Shown: positions 15,809-23,529 of the stretch, piece after piece
Numbering within the stretch: position 1 is the stretch's first letter
Layout of the letters: each line of letters opens with the position of its first letter
Assembly (NCBI GenBank): GCA_019637635.1
Contig: JAHBVI010000068.1
Location: 1 to 34,740 of the forward strand
Reading direction: 5' to 3'
Source of the DNA: Anaerolineae bacterium
GTDB taxonomy: Bacteria > Chloroflexota > Anaerolineae > Promineifilales > Promineifilaceae
DNA length: 34,740 nucleotides
Translations under genes and position numbers: made by a program
Notes under the pieces: generated by a model
Told to the model about the DNA's origin: nothing
What the model saw: only the letters and a program-made list of their open reading frames with translations
Database searches by the model: none

Positions 15809-17815
15809 ATGAAACGATTGATCCAGATCACGTTGATCATCGGGGTAATTGCGCTGACGGCCGTGCCCGCCGCCGCGCAAACCCCGTATACCACCTGGGC
15901 CTGGGGGCCGCGGGGCTTCCTGGTGCGCACGCAGGATGCCTACACCCCCTACGCCGAAATAGACCTGCCCATTTCCGGCGCGGAGGATATGTTTGTGACG
16001 GCCGAGGGGGTGATTTACGTGGCCGATACGGGCAACGGCCGTATCCTCCGGCTGGACAATTTCCAGGAAACGGCCTCCTTTGGGGAAGGGGTTTTGCAAG
16101 GGCCAACCGGCGTCTTTGTAGACGACGCTGGCGTCATCTACGTGGCGGACGCGAAACAGGACAATATCTTTATCCTGGACGCCAACGGGGAGGTGCTGAA
16201 GCAGTTCGGCCGGCCCGCCGAGCCGCTGTTTGGCAAAAATCGGCAGTTCCTGCCCCGCAAAATCGCCGTAGATAAGCGCCAAAATCTGTACATCATCAGC
16301 GAAGGTTCGGTTAACGGCATTGTGCAGATGAACACCAACGGCAACTTCATCGGCTATTTTGGCGCCAATTCGGCCGCTATGTCGTTGAAGATGATTTTGC
16401 AGCGGCTGTTCCTGACCGAAGAGCAGTTGGCCCAGTTCATCAAAAATGAGGCCGCTTCCCCCTCGAACCTGGAAATTGACCACCAATCGCTGGTATTCAC
16501 CATTACAGCCGGGACTTCCATGTGGGAGAGCATTCGCCGCTTTACCATTGCCGGTAAAAACATCTTCCCGGAGACGCTTGGCTCCACTGCTTTCCGCGAT
16601 CTGGACGTCAGCGACAATGGCCTGGTGGTGGCCGTAGCTGCCGATGGCGTGATTTTTGAATATGACCTCACCGGCACACTGCTGTTTGTGTTTGGGGCGC
16701 AGGATAAGGGAGATCAGCGGTTGGGCACGGTGCGGAATCCCACGGCCGTGGCCCGGCACGGTGAATATCTCTACGTCCTGGACAAAGAGAAAAACGCCAT
16801 CGTCGTCTATGAGACCACCGCCTTTGCCCGGCAGGTGCATGATGGTGTGCGCCTGTACATGGAAGGTTTCTACCAGGAGGCCCGGCCCTACTTTGAAGAG
16901 GTATTGGACTCCAACGGCTCTTTCATCATGGCTTATCAGGCCATCGCCGACGCTTACTTTAAGGAGGGCCATTACCCGGATGCGCTGACCTTTTACCGCT
17001 ATGCTGAAGACCGTGACGGCTATTCACAGGCGTTTTGGGAACTGCGCAACGTGGTTTTGCAGCAATACCTGGGGACGGCCATCATCGGGTTGGCCGTCTT
17101 TTCGCTGGTGTTTCAGACCGGCAAACGGTTTGACCGGCGCTACCGCTGGTCTGACCCCGCCCGAAACTGGCTGAAACGGGTGCGGGCGATTAAGCTGGTG
17201 GACGATTTTGTCTTCATGTTCCGCTTTATCAAGCAGCCGGCCGACAGCTTTTATTACATCAAACATAATCTGCGCGGCAGCCTGACCTTTGCCTTCATCT
17301 TGTACGCCTGGGTGATCGTCGTCCGGGTGTTGTCCCTTTACCTGACCGGTTTTATCTTTAACCCGTACACCTTGCTGGCAGACATCCGGCCAGAAAACGA
17401 GATCGTCAGCACCCTTGTGCTGCTGTTCCTGTGGAACACGGCCAATTACCTGGTCTCGACCATCAGCGACGGCGAGGGGCGGGTGCGGGACGTAATCATA
17501 GGTACGGCCTACAGCCTCTTCCCCTTCGCGCTGTTTGCCCTGCCCATTGCCCTGCTCTCCAACGTGCTGACGCTCAACGAGGTTTTCCTGCACTCCTTTT
17601 CGCTCAACCTGATGTGGGCCTGGACGGCCATCATGCTGTTCATCATGGTGAAGGAGATTCACAACTACACCTTCTCGGAGACGGTGCGAAATGTGCTGAT
17701 CACCTTGTTTACGATGGGGCTGTTTGTGTTGACCGGCTATATTCTGTACGTGTTGTTTAACCAGTTGTATGACTTTATCACGGCCGTAGCCCAGGAGATA
17801 CGTTTACGTGGCTAA
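15809..17815 (+). CDS. NHL-propeller / TPR / YIP1 membrane protein
   Basis: The 668-residue protein combines three parts. A signal peptide (MKRLIQITLIIGVIALTAVPAAAQ) precedes a beta-propeller of NHL type (about 30-345) with strands such as VIYVADTGNGRILRLD, VIYVADAKQDNIFILD and NLYIISEGSVNGIVQM. A helical TPR-like pair follows (about 346-415: GVRLYMEGFYQEARPYFEEVL, YFKEGHYPDALTFYRYAE). One membrane span (about 424-440) and a YIP1-type domain with four or five spans (about 485-660) complete it. The propeller would sit outside the cell and the YIP1 part in the membrane. I recall the same architecture beside DUF5696 and giant SBP genes in Paenibacillus. Its biochemical role is unknown; surface sensing or binding of glycan coupled to the importers is a guess. 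Its last eight bases overlap the next gene. Confidence 0.8.
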   Translation: MKRLIQITLIIGVIALTAVPAAAQTPYTTWAWGPRGFLVRTQDAYTPYAEIDLPISGAEDMFVTAEGVIYVADTGNGRILRLDNFQETASFGEGVLQGPTGVFVDDAGVIYVADAKQDNIFILDANGEVLKQFGRPAEPLFGKNRQFLPRKIAVDKRQNLYIISEGSVNGIVQMNTNGNFIGYFGANSAAMSLKMILQRLFLTEEQLAQFIKNEAASPSNLEIDHQSLVFTITAGTSMWESIRRFTIAGKNIFPETLGSTAFRDLDVSDNGLVVAVAADGVIFEYDLTGTLLFVFGAQDKGDQRLGTVRNPTAVARHGEYLYVLDKEKNAIVVYETTAFARQVHDGVRLYMEGFYQEARPYFEEVLDSNGSFIMAYQAIADAYFKEGHYPDALTFYRYAEDRDGYSQAFWELRNVVLQQYLGTAIIGLAVFSLVFQTGKRFDRRYRWSDPARNWLKRVRAIKLVDDFVFMFRFIKQPADSFYYIKHNLRGSLTFAFILYAWVIVVRVLSLYLTGFIFNPYTLLADIRPENEIVSTLVLLFLWNTANYLVSTISDGEGRVRDVIIGTAYSLFPFALFALPIALLSNVLTLNEVFLHSFSLNLMWAWTAIMLFIMVKEIHNYTFSETVRNVLITLFTMGLFVLTGYILYVLFNQLYDFITAVAQEIRLRG

Positions 17816-20075
17816 GACACAGCGCCTATTCCAGAGCATTCTGCTCATCATCCTGCTTTTGGGAACCGGCGGCCTGGCGGCAAAGGACACGGGTGAATCC
17901 AACGCCGCCGATTGGAAATCGGCGTCTGCTACACAAAACGCGCTCAAGCGCGTTGATCAGCCCCTTCTGGAACGTGCTTCAGCACGTTTCCCATCTCAGC
18001 CTATGAATTCATTCATAGGCGATGATTACACCCTGGTCGCCGAGAACGAAAATTTCCAGCTATACCTGAATGAAAGTACGCTGGCCTTCAAGGTGGTGGA
18101 CAAACGCAGCGGTTACGTCTGGCATTCCAACCTGGACGAGGTGGGCGAAGACGACCGGCTCAACCGCACCTGGACGGCCTTTGCCCAAAGCGGGATCAGC
18201 ATTGATTACCTGGATCAGAAGGCCACCCGCATCCGCGCCTCCATCACCAATACCAACCAGTCCATTGTGGTCAACCCTATTGAGCAGGGGTTTGCCGCTA
18301 CCGTGCAATTCCTTGACCCCTCCATCACGCTGACGGTCATGGTGCAGCTAGAGCCGGAGGGGGTGAACGTGCAGGTGCCGTTTGACTCCATCAAAGAGGA
18401 AGACCCGGCATTCAAACTGGGATTGCTGCACGTCTATCCTTTCCTGGGGGCCACCAGAGATGACCAGATACCCGGTTACATGTTTATTCCCGACGGGGTG
18501 GGCACGCTGATCCGTTTTGCGGCGCAGACAAAAGCGAAAAATATGTTTTACGGCCGTTACTACGGCGCTGACCTGGGTATGCTCACGGCCGTGCCCTATG
18601 ACCCCACCATTAACCGCCCCTTCAAAATCTCCATCCCCGTCACCGGCATGGTGCATGGCGAAAAAGAAAACGCCTTCATCGCCATCGTGGAAAAGGGCGC
18701 GCCCTACGGCGAAATCCAGGCGCACCCGGCGGGCATCATCACCAACTTCAACTTCCTCTACAACGTCTTCATCTATAACGAGAGCTACTTCCAGGCCACC
18801 AACCGCGCCGGCGCCGGCGTCACCACCTTGCAACCCAGCACCAACCGCTTTGACGTTTCCATCCATTACCGTTTTCTGACCGGCGAGGCCGGCGATTACG
18901 TGGGCATGGCTAACAGCTACCAGGCGTATCTGGTGGGGAAGGGGATGCTGCATCAAACGGCCGTGCCCGGCGACAACATCGGCATCCGGCTGGAATTTTT
19001 GGGCGCGGAAAAAGAGAAAATCCTGTTCTGGCATCGCGCCATTCCCATGACCACCATTGCCCAAATGGATGACATTCTGGCCGATCTGGCGGTGGAAAAC
19101 CCAGAGGTCGTCTATTACGGCTGGCAGCCATTGGGCGCGTCTACCATGCCGCCCCACAGCTTGCGGCTGGAGCGGCGGCTGGGCAATAAGCAGGAGTTAG
19201 AGGCGTTGCTGGGGGAGGTCACGGCCGTAGGTGGCAATTTCTACCTCTATTTAGACCCCCAGGCCGCCCTGCGTGACGAAGGCGGCTACTCTACCCGCCG
19301 CGACCTGGCCATGTCCATCACCAACTTCAACCTGATCGGCTACAACCGCAACAAGGTCAATTACTACCTGAACTATGAGGCGCTGCACGGCCGTTACGCC
19401 GCACTCAGCGCCGATGTCTCCACCGACTTACAAGCCGGCCTGGCGCTGGATGGCATTGGCTCCATGCTCTACAGCGATTTCAAGCGGAACAACTTCTTGA
19501 ATCGGGCAGAGGCCATCCAGCAATATCAGGCATTGCTGGCGGAGCGCAATCTTCCCCTGGCTTTTTACATGCCCAACGATTACCTGTATGGTTTTATGCA
19601 GGCCTATTTCGATATGCCCCTCACCAACAGCGGCTACCTGTACGCTTCCGAAGCTGTGCCATTTTTGCCCATCATCCTGGCCGGTTACGTGCCTTTTTAC
19701 GGCCCGGCCTTGAATTTCTCCTCCAATACCCGGCAAGACCTGCTGCGGCACATAGATTTCGGCGTCTACCCCTCCTATTTCCTCACCCAAGAGATTACGG
19801 CCAACATTCTCAACACCAGTTCCAACTGGATTTACTCCTCCTCCTATGGCCAATGGGGGCCGGAAATTGAAGCGAACTATCAATGGCTGAACGGCCTGTT
19901 GGGGCCGGTGGCCGGGCAGCGCATCACGGCCCGCCAGACGTTAGCCCCTGGCGTTTTTGCCACTACCTACGGCAACAACAAACAGATCATCGTCAATTAC
20001 AACAATACCCCCTATGTGGGCGACGGCGTGGTGGTGGGCAGCCAGGACGCCGTTGTCCGGGAGGTGGCGCCATGA
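17808..20075 (+). CDS. DUF5696-type exported protein, possible glycoside-hydrolase-like fold
   Basis: Translation starts at GTG 17808 with AGGAGA ten bases upstream. The 755-residue product has a signal peptide (about 1-24, ending GLAAKD), then about 43 residues encoded by a string of four hairpins, then the mature domain from about 67 (DDYTLVAENENFQLYLNESTLAFKVVDKRSGYVWHSN). That N-terminal half looks like a beta-supersandwich. The C-terminal half has a barrel-like succession (VVYYGWQPLG, GNFYLYLDPQAAL, LALDGIGSMLYSDF, LAFYMPNDYL, FLPIILAGYVPFYGPALNFS), and the end (VFATTYGNNKQIIVNYNNTPY) resembles a C-terminal sandwich of GH enzymes. I assign it to DUF5696 by pattern and context. Enzymatic activity is an inference; aspartates in LALDG or YSDF would be the first candidates. 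It overlaps the next permease gene (ATGA). Confidence 0.75.
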   Translation: MAKTQRLFQSILLIILLLGTGGLAAKDTGESNAADWKSASATQNALKRVDQPLLERASARFPSQPMNSFIGDDYTLVAENENFQLYLNESTLAFKVVDKRSGYVWHSNLDEVGEDDRLNRTWTAFAQSGISIDYLDQKATRIRASITNTNQSIVVNPIEQGFAATVQFLDPSITLTVMVQLEPEGVNVQVPFDSIKEEDPAFKLGLLHVYPFLGATRDDQIPGYMFIPDGVGTLIRFAAQTKAKNMFYGRYYGADLGMLTAVPYDPTINRPFKISIPVTGMVHGEKENAFIAIVEKGAPYGEIQAHPAGIITNFNFLYNVFIYNESYFQATNRAGAGVTTLQPSTNRFDVSIHYRFLTGEAGDYVGMANSYQAYLVGKGMLHQTAVPGDNIGIRLEFLGAEKEKILFWHRAIPMTTIAQMDDILADLAVENPEVVYYGWQPLGASTMPPHSLRLERRLGNKQELEALLGEVTAVGGNFYLYLDPQAALRDEGGYSTRRDLAMSITNFNLIGYNRNKVNYYLNYEALHGRYAALSADVSTDLQAGLALDGIGSMLYSDFKRNNFLNRAEAIQQYQALLAERNLPLAFYMPNDYLYGFMQAYFDMPLTNSGYLYASEAVPFLPIILAGYVPFYGPALNFSSNTRQDLLRHIDFGVYPSYFLTQEITANILNTSSNWIYSSSYGQWGPEIEANYQWLNGLLGPVAGQRITARQTLAPGVFATTYGNNKQIIVNYNNTPYVGDGVVVGSQDAVVREVAP
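17906..18020. repeat. Array of four hairpins read in frame in the DUF5696 gene
   Basis: Four different perfect stems follow one another: CGCCGATT/AATCGGCG (17906-17924), AACGCGCT/AGCGCGTT (17937-17954), AACGTGCT/AGCACGTT (17971-17988) and GCCTATGAAT/ATTCATAGGC (17999-18020). All lie between the signal peptide and the mature domain, are free of stops in the coding frame, and add roughly 40 residues without family similarity. Confidence 0.85.
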
Positions 20076-20962
20076 CCACGCCGAAAATCGGCCGCCGCCG
20101 GGGTCTGACCCACCGCTCGCGGGAGGCAGTGTATGGCTATGCCTTTGTGCTGATCTGGATCGTGGGATTTGCCCTGTTCACGGCCGTGCCCCTCCTGCAA
20201 ACCCTCTATTACAGCCTCAACAAAGTCACCGTCACCGCCACCGGCATCAGCCTGGAACAAATTCAATGGCAAAATTACACCAGGGCCTTATTCACCGACC
20301 CCACCTTTGTGCAACTGCTCATCGAATACGCCATCGAAACGCTGGTCGCCGTACCCATCATCCTCATCTTTTCCCTGATCATCGCCCTCTTCCTGAACCT
20401 GAAATTCCGCTTCAAGGGCATGTTCCGCACCATATTTTTCCTGCCGGTGGTCATCACCAGCGGGCCGGTCATTCAAGAACTGGTGGCCCAGGGGGCCACC
20501 TCCGTGCCGGGGCTGGCCATTTCCGCCACCGTCACCGATTTTATCGCCCAATTGCCGCTCTATCTGCGTAATCCCATTGAATACCTGCTCACCTCCTTCA
20601 TCCTGATCCTCTGGTTCTCCGGCGTACAAATCCTGATTTACCTCTCCAGCCTGCAAAAAATTGACCAGAGCATCTACGAAGCCGCCGCCATTGACGGTGC
20701 TTCGGCCTGGGAATCCTTCTGGAAAATCACGCTGCCCGCCCTGTCCACCACCACCCTCATCGTGGCTGTCTACACCATCATCACGCTCTCCCATTTTTCG
20801 GAAAACAAAGTCATCAAATACATCTACGGCCAGACCTACGCCGTCGGCGGCGGCATCGGCTACGCCAGCGCCATGTCCTTTTTGTACTTCTTTGTCCTCT
20901 TTTTGCTGCTGGCATTTGTTTATCTGCTCCTGAACTACCGGGCAAAGAGGCAGTTTGGGTAG
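20072..20962 (+). CDS. Sugar ABC transporter permease, MalF-like, pair 2
   Basis: The 296-residue protein starts at ATG 20072, whose ATGA overlaps the DUF5696 stop; GGGAGGTG lies about seven bases upstream, one of the strongest ribosome sites here. It has six membrane spans (first about 20-42, last about 265-287). The perfect EAA loop SIYEAAAIDGASAWESFWKITLPAL lies at about 200-224. It forms the second import channel with the gene at 21117. Having a second pair immediately after DUF5696 suggests that this channel serves a different ligand or partner than pair 1. Confidence 0.93.
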   Translation: MTTPKIGRRRGLTHRSREAVYGYAFVLIWIVGFALFTAVPLLQTLYYSLNKVTVTATGISLEQIQWQNYTRALFTDPTFVQLLIEYAIETLVAVPIILIFSLIIALFLNLKFRFKGMFRTIFFLPVVITSGPVIQELVAQGATSVPGLAISATVTDFIAQLPLYLRNPIEYLLTSFILILWFSGVQILIYLSSLQKIDQSIYEAAAIDGASAWESFWKITLPALSTTTLIVAVYTIITLSHFSENKVIKYIYGQTYAVGGGIGYASAMSFLYFFVLFLLLAFVYLLLNYRAKRQFG

Positions 20963-20974
20963 ATTAAAAACCTG

Positions 20975-21074
20975 GCGGTTAAAACCGCAGCTACCATTGC
21001 AAAGCCGACCTGCGTCGGCTGGCCGCCAGACCGCGAAGGCGGTCTTTGCCTCCTGTAGCCGCGAATTTATTCGC
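20975..21074. repeat. Array of four hairpins between the pair-2 permease genes
   Basis: The 154-base spacer holds successive stems GCGGTT/AACCGC (20975-20988), AGCCGAC/GTCGGCT (21003-21020), AGACCGC/GCGGTCT (21028-21045) and GCGAAT/ATTCGC (21061-21074). The composition mirrors the in-frame array at 17906-18020. No gene is seen here. AAGAGG (21103-21108) is a plausible ribosome site for the next gene. Confidence 0.75.
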
Positions 21075-21116
21075 CGGGTGATTGAGTGATTGAGTTCAAA
21101 ATAAGAGGCTATCAAC

Positions 21117-22073
21117 ATGCGGAGTTATTCTTTGGCAAATCCTCTGACCAGGCATAGACAAGACCAGCTAAAAGGCATTTTCCTGGGCAATCGCACCAAC
21201 TACGGGCTGTTGTTTAATATCACCCTCTATCTGTTGTTGATTGCCATCGGCTTCGTGTATTTGTATCCCCTGTTATTCATGTTTGTCACCAGCCTGAAAA
21301 GCCCGGAGGATTTATTAAACCCGATGGTGCAGTGGATTCCCACGCAAATTTATACCGGCAACTACCTCAAAGCATACCGGGTATTAAATTACCCCAGCAC
21401 CCTGTTATCCTCCATCCTGATCAGCGTCGTTCCCTCGATCATTCAGGCGATGGTCTGTTCACTGGTGGGCTATGGTCTGGCGCGTTACCGCTTCTGGGGC
21501 AAAAACCTGATCTTTCTGCTCATCCTGGCCACATTCATCATCCCCCCGCAAACCACCGTCATCCCCCAAATGTTGACCTATCGCCAATTCGGTTTGCTGG
21601 GCAGCATTTACGCCCTGATCTTACCGGCCATGATGGGGCAGGGGTATCGGAGCGCCATCTTCATCCTGATTTTTTACCAGACTTTTCTGTCTCTACCCAA
21701 AGCCCTGGAAGAGGCCGCCCGGCTGGATGGCGCCAGCGACTTCCGGATATTTGTGAGAATTGCCTTGCCATCGGCCATTCCCGCCTTTGTTATTTCCATC
21801 ATTTTCTCCATCGTCTGGTATTGGAATGAGACCTACCTGACGGTCATCTTTCTGGAAGGGGGCATCCAATCACTGCCCATGCAGCTCTCCAAATTTGTGC
21901 AGGCGTATGAGAATTTGTACCCGCCGGGCACGGTTAATATCTTTGATCGCCTGAATGAGGCGGTTAAGTTGAGCGGCACGTTTTTGAACATTTTGCCGCT
22001 GCTGCTGATGTATTTTGTCCTGCAAAAATGGTTTGTGGAATCTGTGGAAAGGACGGGGATCGCCGGTGAATAA
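21117..22073 (+). CDS. Sugar ABC transporter permease, MalG-like, pair 2
   Basis: The 318-residue membrane protein has a polar N terminus (MRSYSLANPLTRHRQDQLKG), six membrane spans and the EAA loop ALEEAARLDGASDFRIFVRIALPSAIPA (about 198-225). It completes the second permease pair for oligosaccharide import. The next gene starts at GTG 22066 inside its last codons, so the exported glucanase is translationally coupled to the importer. Confidence 0.93.
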   Translation: MRSYSLANPLTRHRQDQLKGIFLGNRTNYGLLFNITLYLLLIAIGFVYLYPLLFMFVTSLKSPEDLLNPMVQWIPTQIYTGNYLKAYRVLNYPSTLLSSILISVVPSIIQAMVCSLVGYGLARYRFWGKNLIFLLILATFIIPPQTTVIPQMLTYRQFGLLGSIYALILPAMMGQGYRSAIFILIFYQTFLSLPKALEEAARLDGASDFRIFVRIALPSAIPAFVISIIFSIVWYWNETYLTVIFLEGGIQSLPMQLSKFVQAYENLYPPGTVNIFDRLNEAVKLSGTFLNILPLLLMYFVLQKWFVESVERTGIAGE

Positions 22074-23472
22074 GTTGATATTTAGTGCCAGGCACAGGGC
22101 AGTTCGATTCTGGATGACTGGGGCCGTTCCGCCCTGTGCCTGGCACTTCTCCCACCTTCTTCTTCTGATATTTTTGTTGGCGCTGGCGGCCTGTTCTGCC
22201 AGGGATGTGATGCCGGAAGTGGCGACGGCTACCGTCACGGCCGTACCCACCCCCACACCGCTGCCAACGGCCGTACCCCCCACCATCGCCAGCGTAATCG
22301 CCTACGAAATGAAAGGCGCGTTTGACTTCTTCTGGGAGCAGGCCAACACCGACCCCAACAGCCCCGGTTGTGGCCTGATTCGTGATCGCTACCCTGGCTC
22401 CCCCGGCATCGCCAGCATCGCTGCCGTCGGCTTTGGCCTCACCGCCTACCCCATCGGCGTCGAAAAAGGGTACATCTCCCACCAGCAAGGGTATGAGCGC
22501 GCTAACTGCACCCTGGACACCCTCCTGGGGATGGAGCGGACGGAAGGCTTTTACTACCATTTTGTAGACATGCAAACCGGCCAGAGAGCCTGGCAAAGCG
22601 AAGTTTCCAGCATTGACTCCGCCATCCTGCTCATGGGCGTCCTCACCGCCGGGGACTACTTTGGCGGCGAACTCCAGGAAAAAGCCGGCCAGATTTATGA
22701 CGCCGTGAACTGGCCCTGGTTTATAGACGAATCGCGCCAGATGTTTTACATGGCCTACCGGCCCGAAAAAGGGTTTGAAGGACACTGGGACTTTTACGCC
22801 GAACAGTTGATGTTGTATGTGCTGGCGGCCGGTTCCCGCACCTATCCTGTAGACGAGAGGCCCTACTACACCTTCACCCGCCACTACGCCCGCTTTGGCG
22901 AAGGAGAACCCTTCATTCACTCCTGGTTCGGCTCCATTTTCACCTACCAGTTCAGCCATGCCTGGCTGGATTTCCGCGGCTACACCGACAAAGAGGGGGT
23001 GAACTGGTTTGATAATTCGGTGGAGGCGTCGCTGGCGCAGTACAATTTTGCCGTCCTGATGGAGCGCAAATACCAGACGCTCGGCCCGAACGCCTGGGGG
23101 CTGACCGCCAGCGACGGCCCCAACGGGTATAACGGCTTATACGGCGCGCCCCCGTCCGGCTATGACAACCGCGCCCACGTGGTGGATGACACCATTCCCC
23201 CCGCCGGGGCCATCGGCTCTATCATTTTCCTGCCCGAACAGGCGGAGCAGGCCATGTTGAACTATTACACAATTGAGCGGCTGAACGGGAAATATGGCTT
23301 TTTAGACGCCTATAACCTGAGCGAAAACTGGTTTGCCAGCGATGTCATCGGCATAGACAAAGGGATCACCCTGCTCATGCTGGCAAACCACGAAAACGAT
23401 CTGGTTCACCAGATGATGATGCAAAATGAACAGATATTAGAAGGGTTAAACCGTTTGCAAATCTCAAAATAA
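22066..23472 (+). CDS. GH144-like (PF10091-type) lipoprotein, probable endo-beta-1,2-glucanase
   Basis: The likely start is GTG 22066 (MNKLIFSARH...), overlapping the permease stop, with GGACGGGG upstream; ATG 22114 is an alternative. A signal peptide with lipobox LAAC is followed by a Thr/Pro linker (VTAVPTPTPLPTAV) and the catalytic domain: MKGAFDFFWEQ, SPGIASIAAVGFGLTAYPIG, SSIDSAILLMGVLTAGDYF, FTYQFSHAWLDFRGYTD, LGPNAWGLTASDGPNGY and GIDKGITLLMLANHENDLV. These are the marks of the glycoamylase-type family that includes the GH144 endo-beta-1,2-glucanases. As a surface lipoprotein it would cut long glucan before import. The n-region of the signal peptide contains a family-A palindrome. Specificity is inferred from the family; related members of PF10091 act on other beta-glucans. 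Confidence 0.85.
   Translation: MNKLIFSARHRAVRFWMTGAVPPCAWHFSHLLLLIFLLALAACSARDVMPEVATATVTAVPTPTPLPTAVPPTIASVIAYEMKGAFDFFWEQANTDPNSPGCGLIRDRYPGSPGIASIAAVGFGLTAYPIGVEKGYISHQQGYERANCTLDTLLGMERTEGFYYHFVDMQTGQRAWQSEVSSIDSAILLMGVLTAGDYFGGELQEKAGQIYDAVNWPWFIDESRQMFYMAYRPEKGFEGHWDFYAEQLMLYVLAAGSRTYPVDERPYYTFTRHYARFGEGEPFIHSWFGSIFTYQFSHAWLDFRGYTDKEGVNWFDNSVEASLAQYNFAVLMERKYQTLGPNAWGLTASDGPNGYNGLYGAPPSGYDNRAHVVDDTIPPAGAIGSIIFLPEQAEQAMLNYYTIERLNGKYGFLDAYNLSENWFASDVIGIDKGITLLMLANHENDLVHQMMMQNEQILEGLNRLQISK
22084..22147. repeat. Palindromic element, family A, copy 2, in coding frame
   Basis: AGTGCCAGGCACAGGGC (22084-22100) pairs perfectly with 22131-22147 around a 30-base loop. It matches the element at 1929-1996 in arm core and loop length. 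Here it is read in frame and supplies about 21 residues (SARHRAVRFWMTG...) between the start codon and the hydrophobic core of a lipoprotein signal peptide. Confidence 0.87.
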
Positions 23473-23482
23473 TAACCGATTA

Positions 23483-23514
23483 GACCTGACAGGTTTTTTG
23501 AAACCTGTCAGGTC
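23483..23514. repeat. Palindromic element, family B, copy 3
   Basis: GACCTGACAGGTTT (23483-23496) pairs perfectly with 23501-23514 around TTTG. It fills the spacer between the GH144-like lipoprotein gene and the LacI gene and lacks a strong trailing T-run. Confidence 0.85.
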
Positions 23515-23529
23515 CCCTGAACAGAATCC

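Noticed and set aside
15785..16972. 395-codon minus-strand open frame
   Set aside because: It mirrors the NHL-YIP1 gene codon by codon and shows no recognisable protein pattern, whereas the plus-strand frame has a signal peptide and propeller repeats.
19883..20071. N-terminal extension of the pair-2 MalF-like permease
   Set aside because: The extra 63 codons overlap the DUF5696 coding sequence and read as low-complexity shadow sequence. ATG 20072 has a strong ribosome site and an ATGA overlap.
17906..21074. CRISPR array
   Set aside because: The hairpins differ from each other and lack identical repeats with unique spacers; no cas gene is nearby.
21964..22959. 331-codon minus-strand open frame
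   Set aside because: Antisense to the GH144-like lipoprotein and crosses the palindrome and the gene junction; no family pattern.
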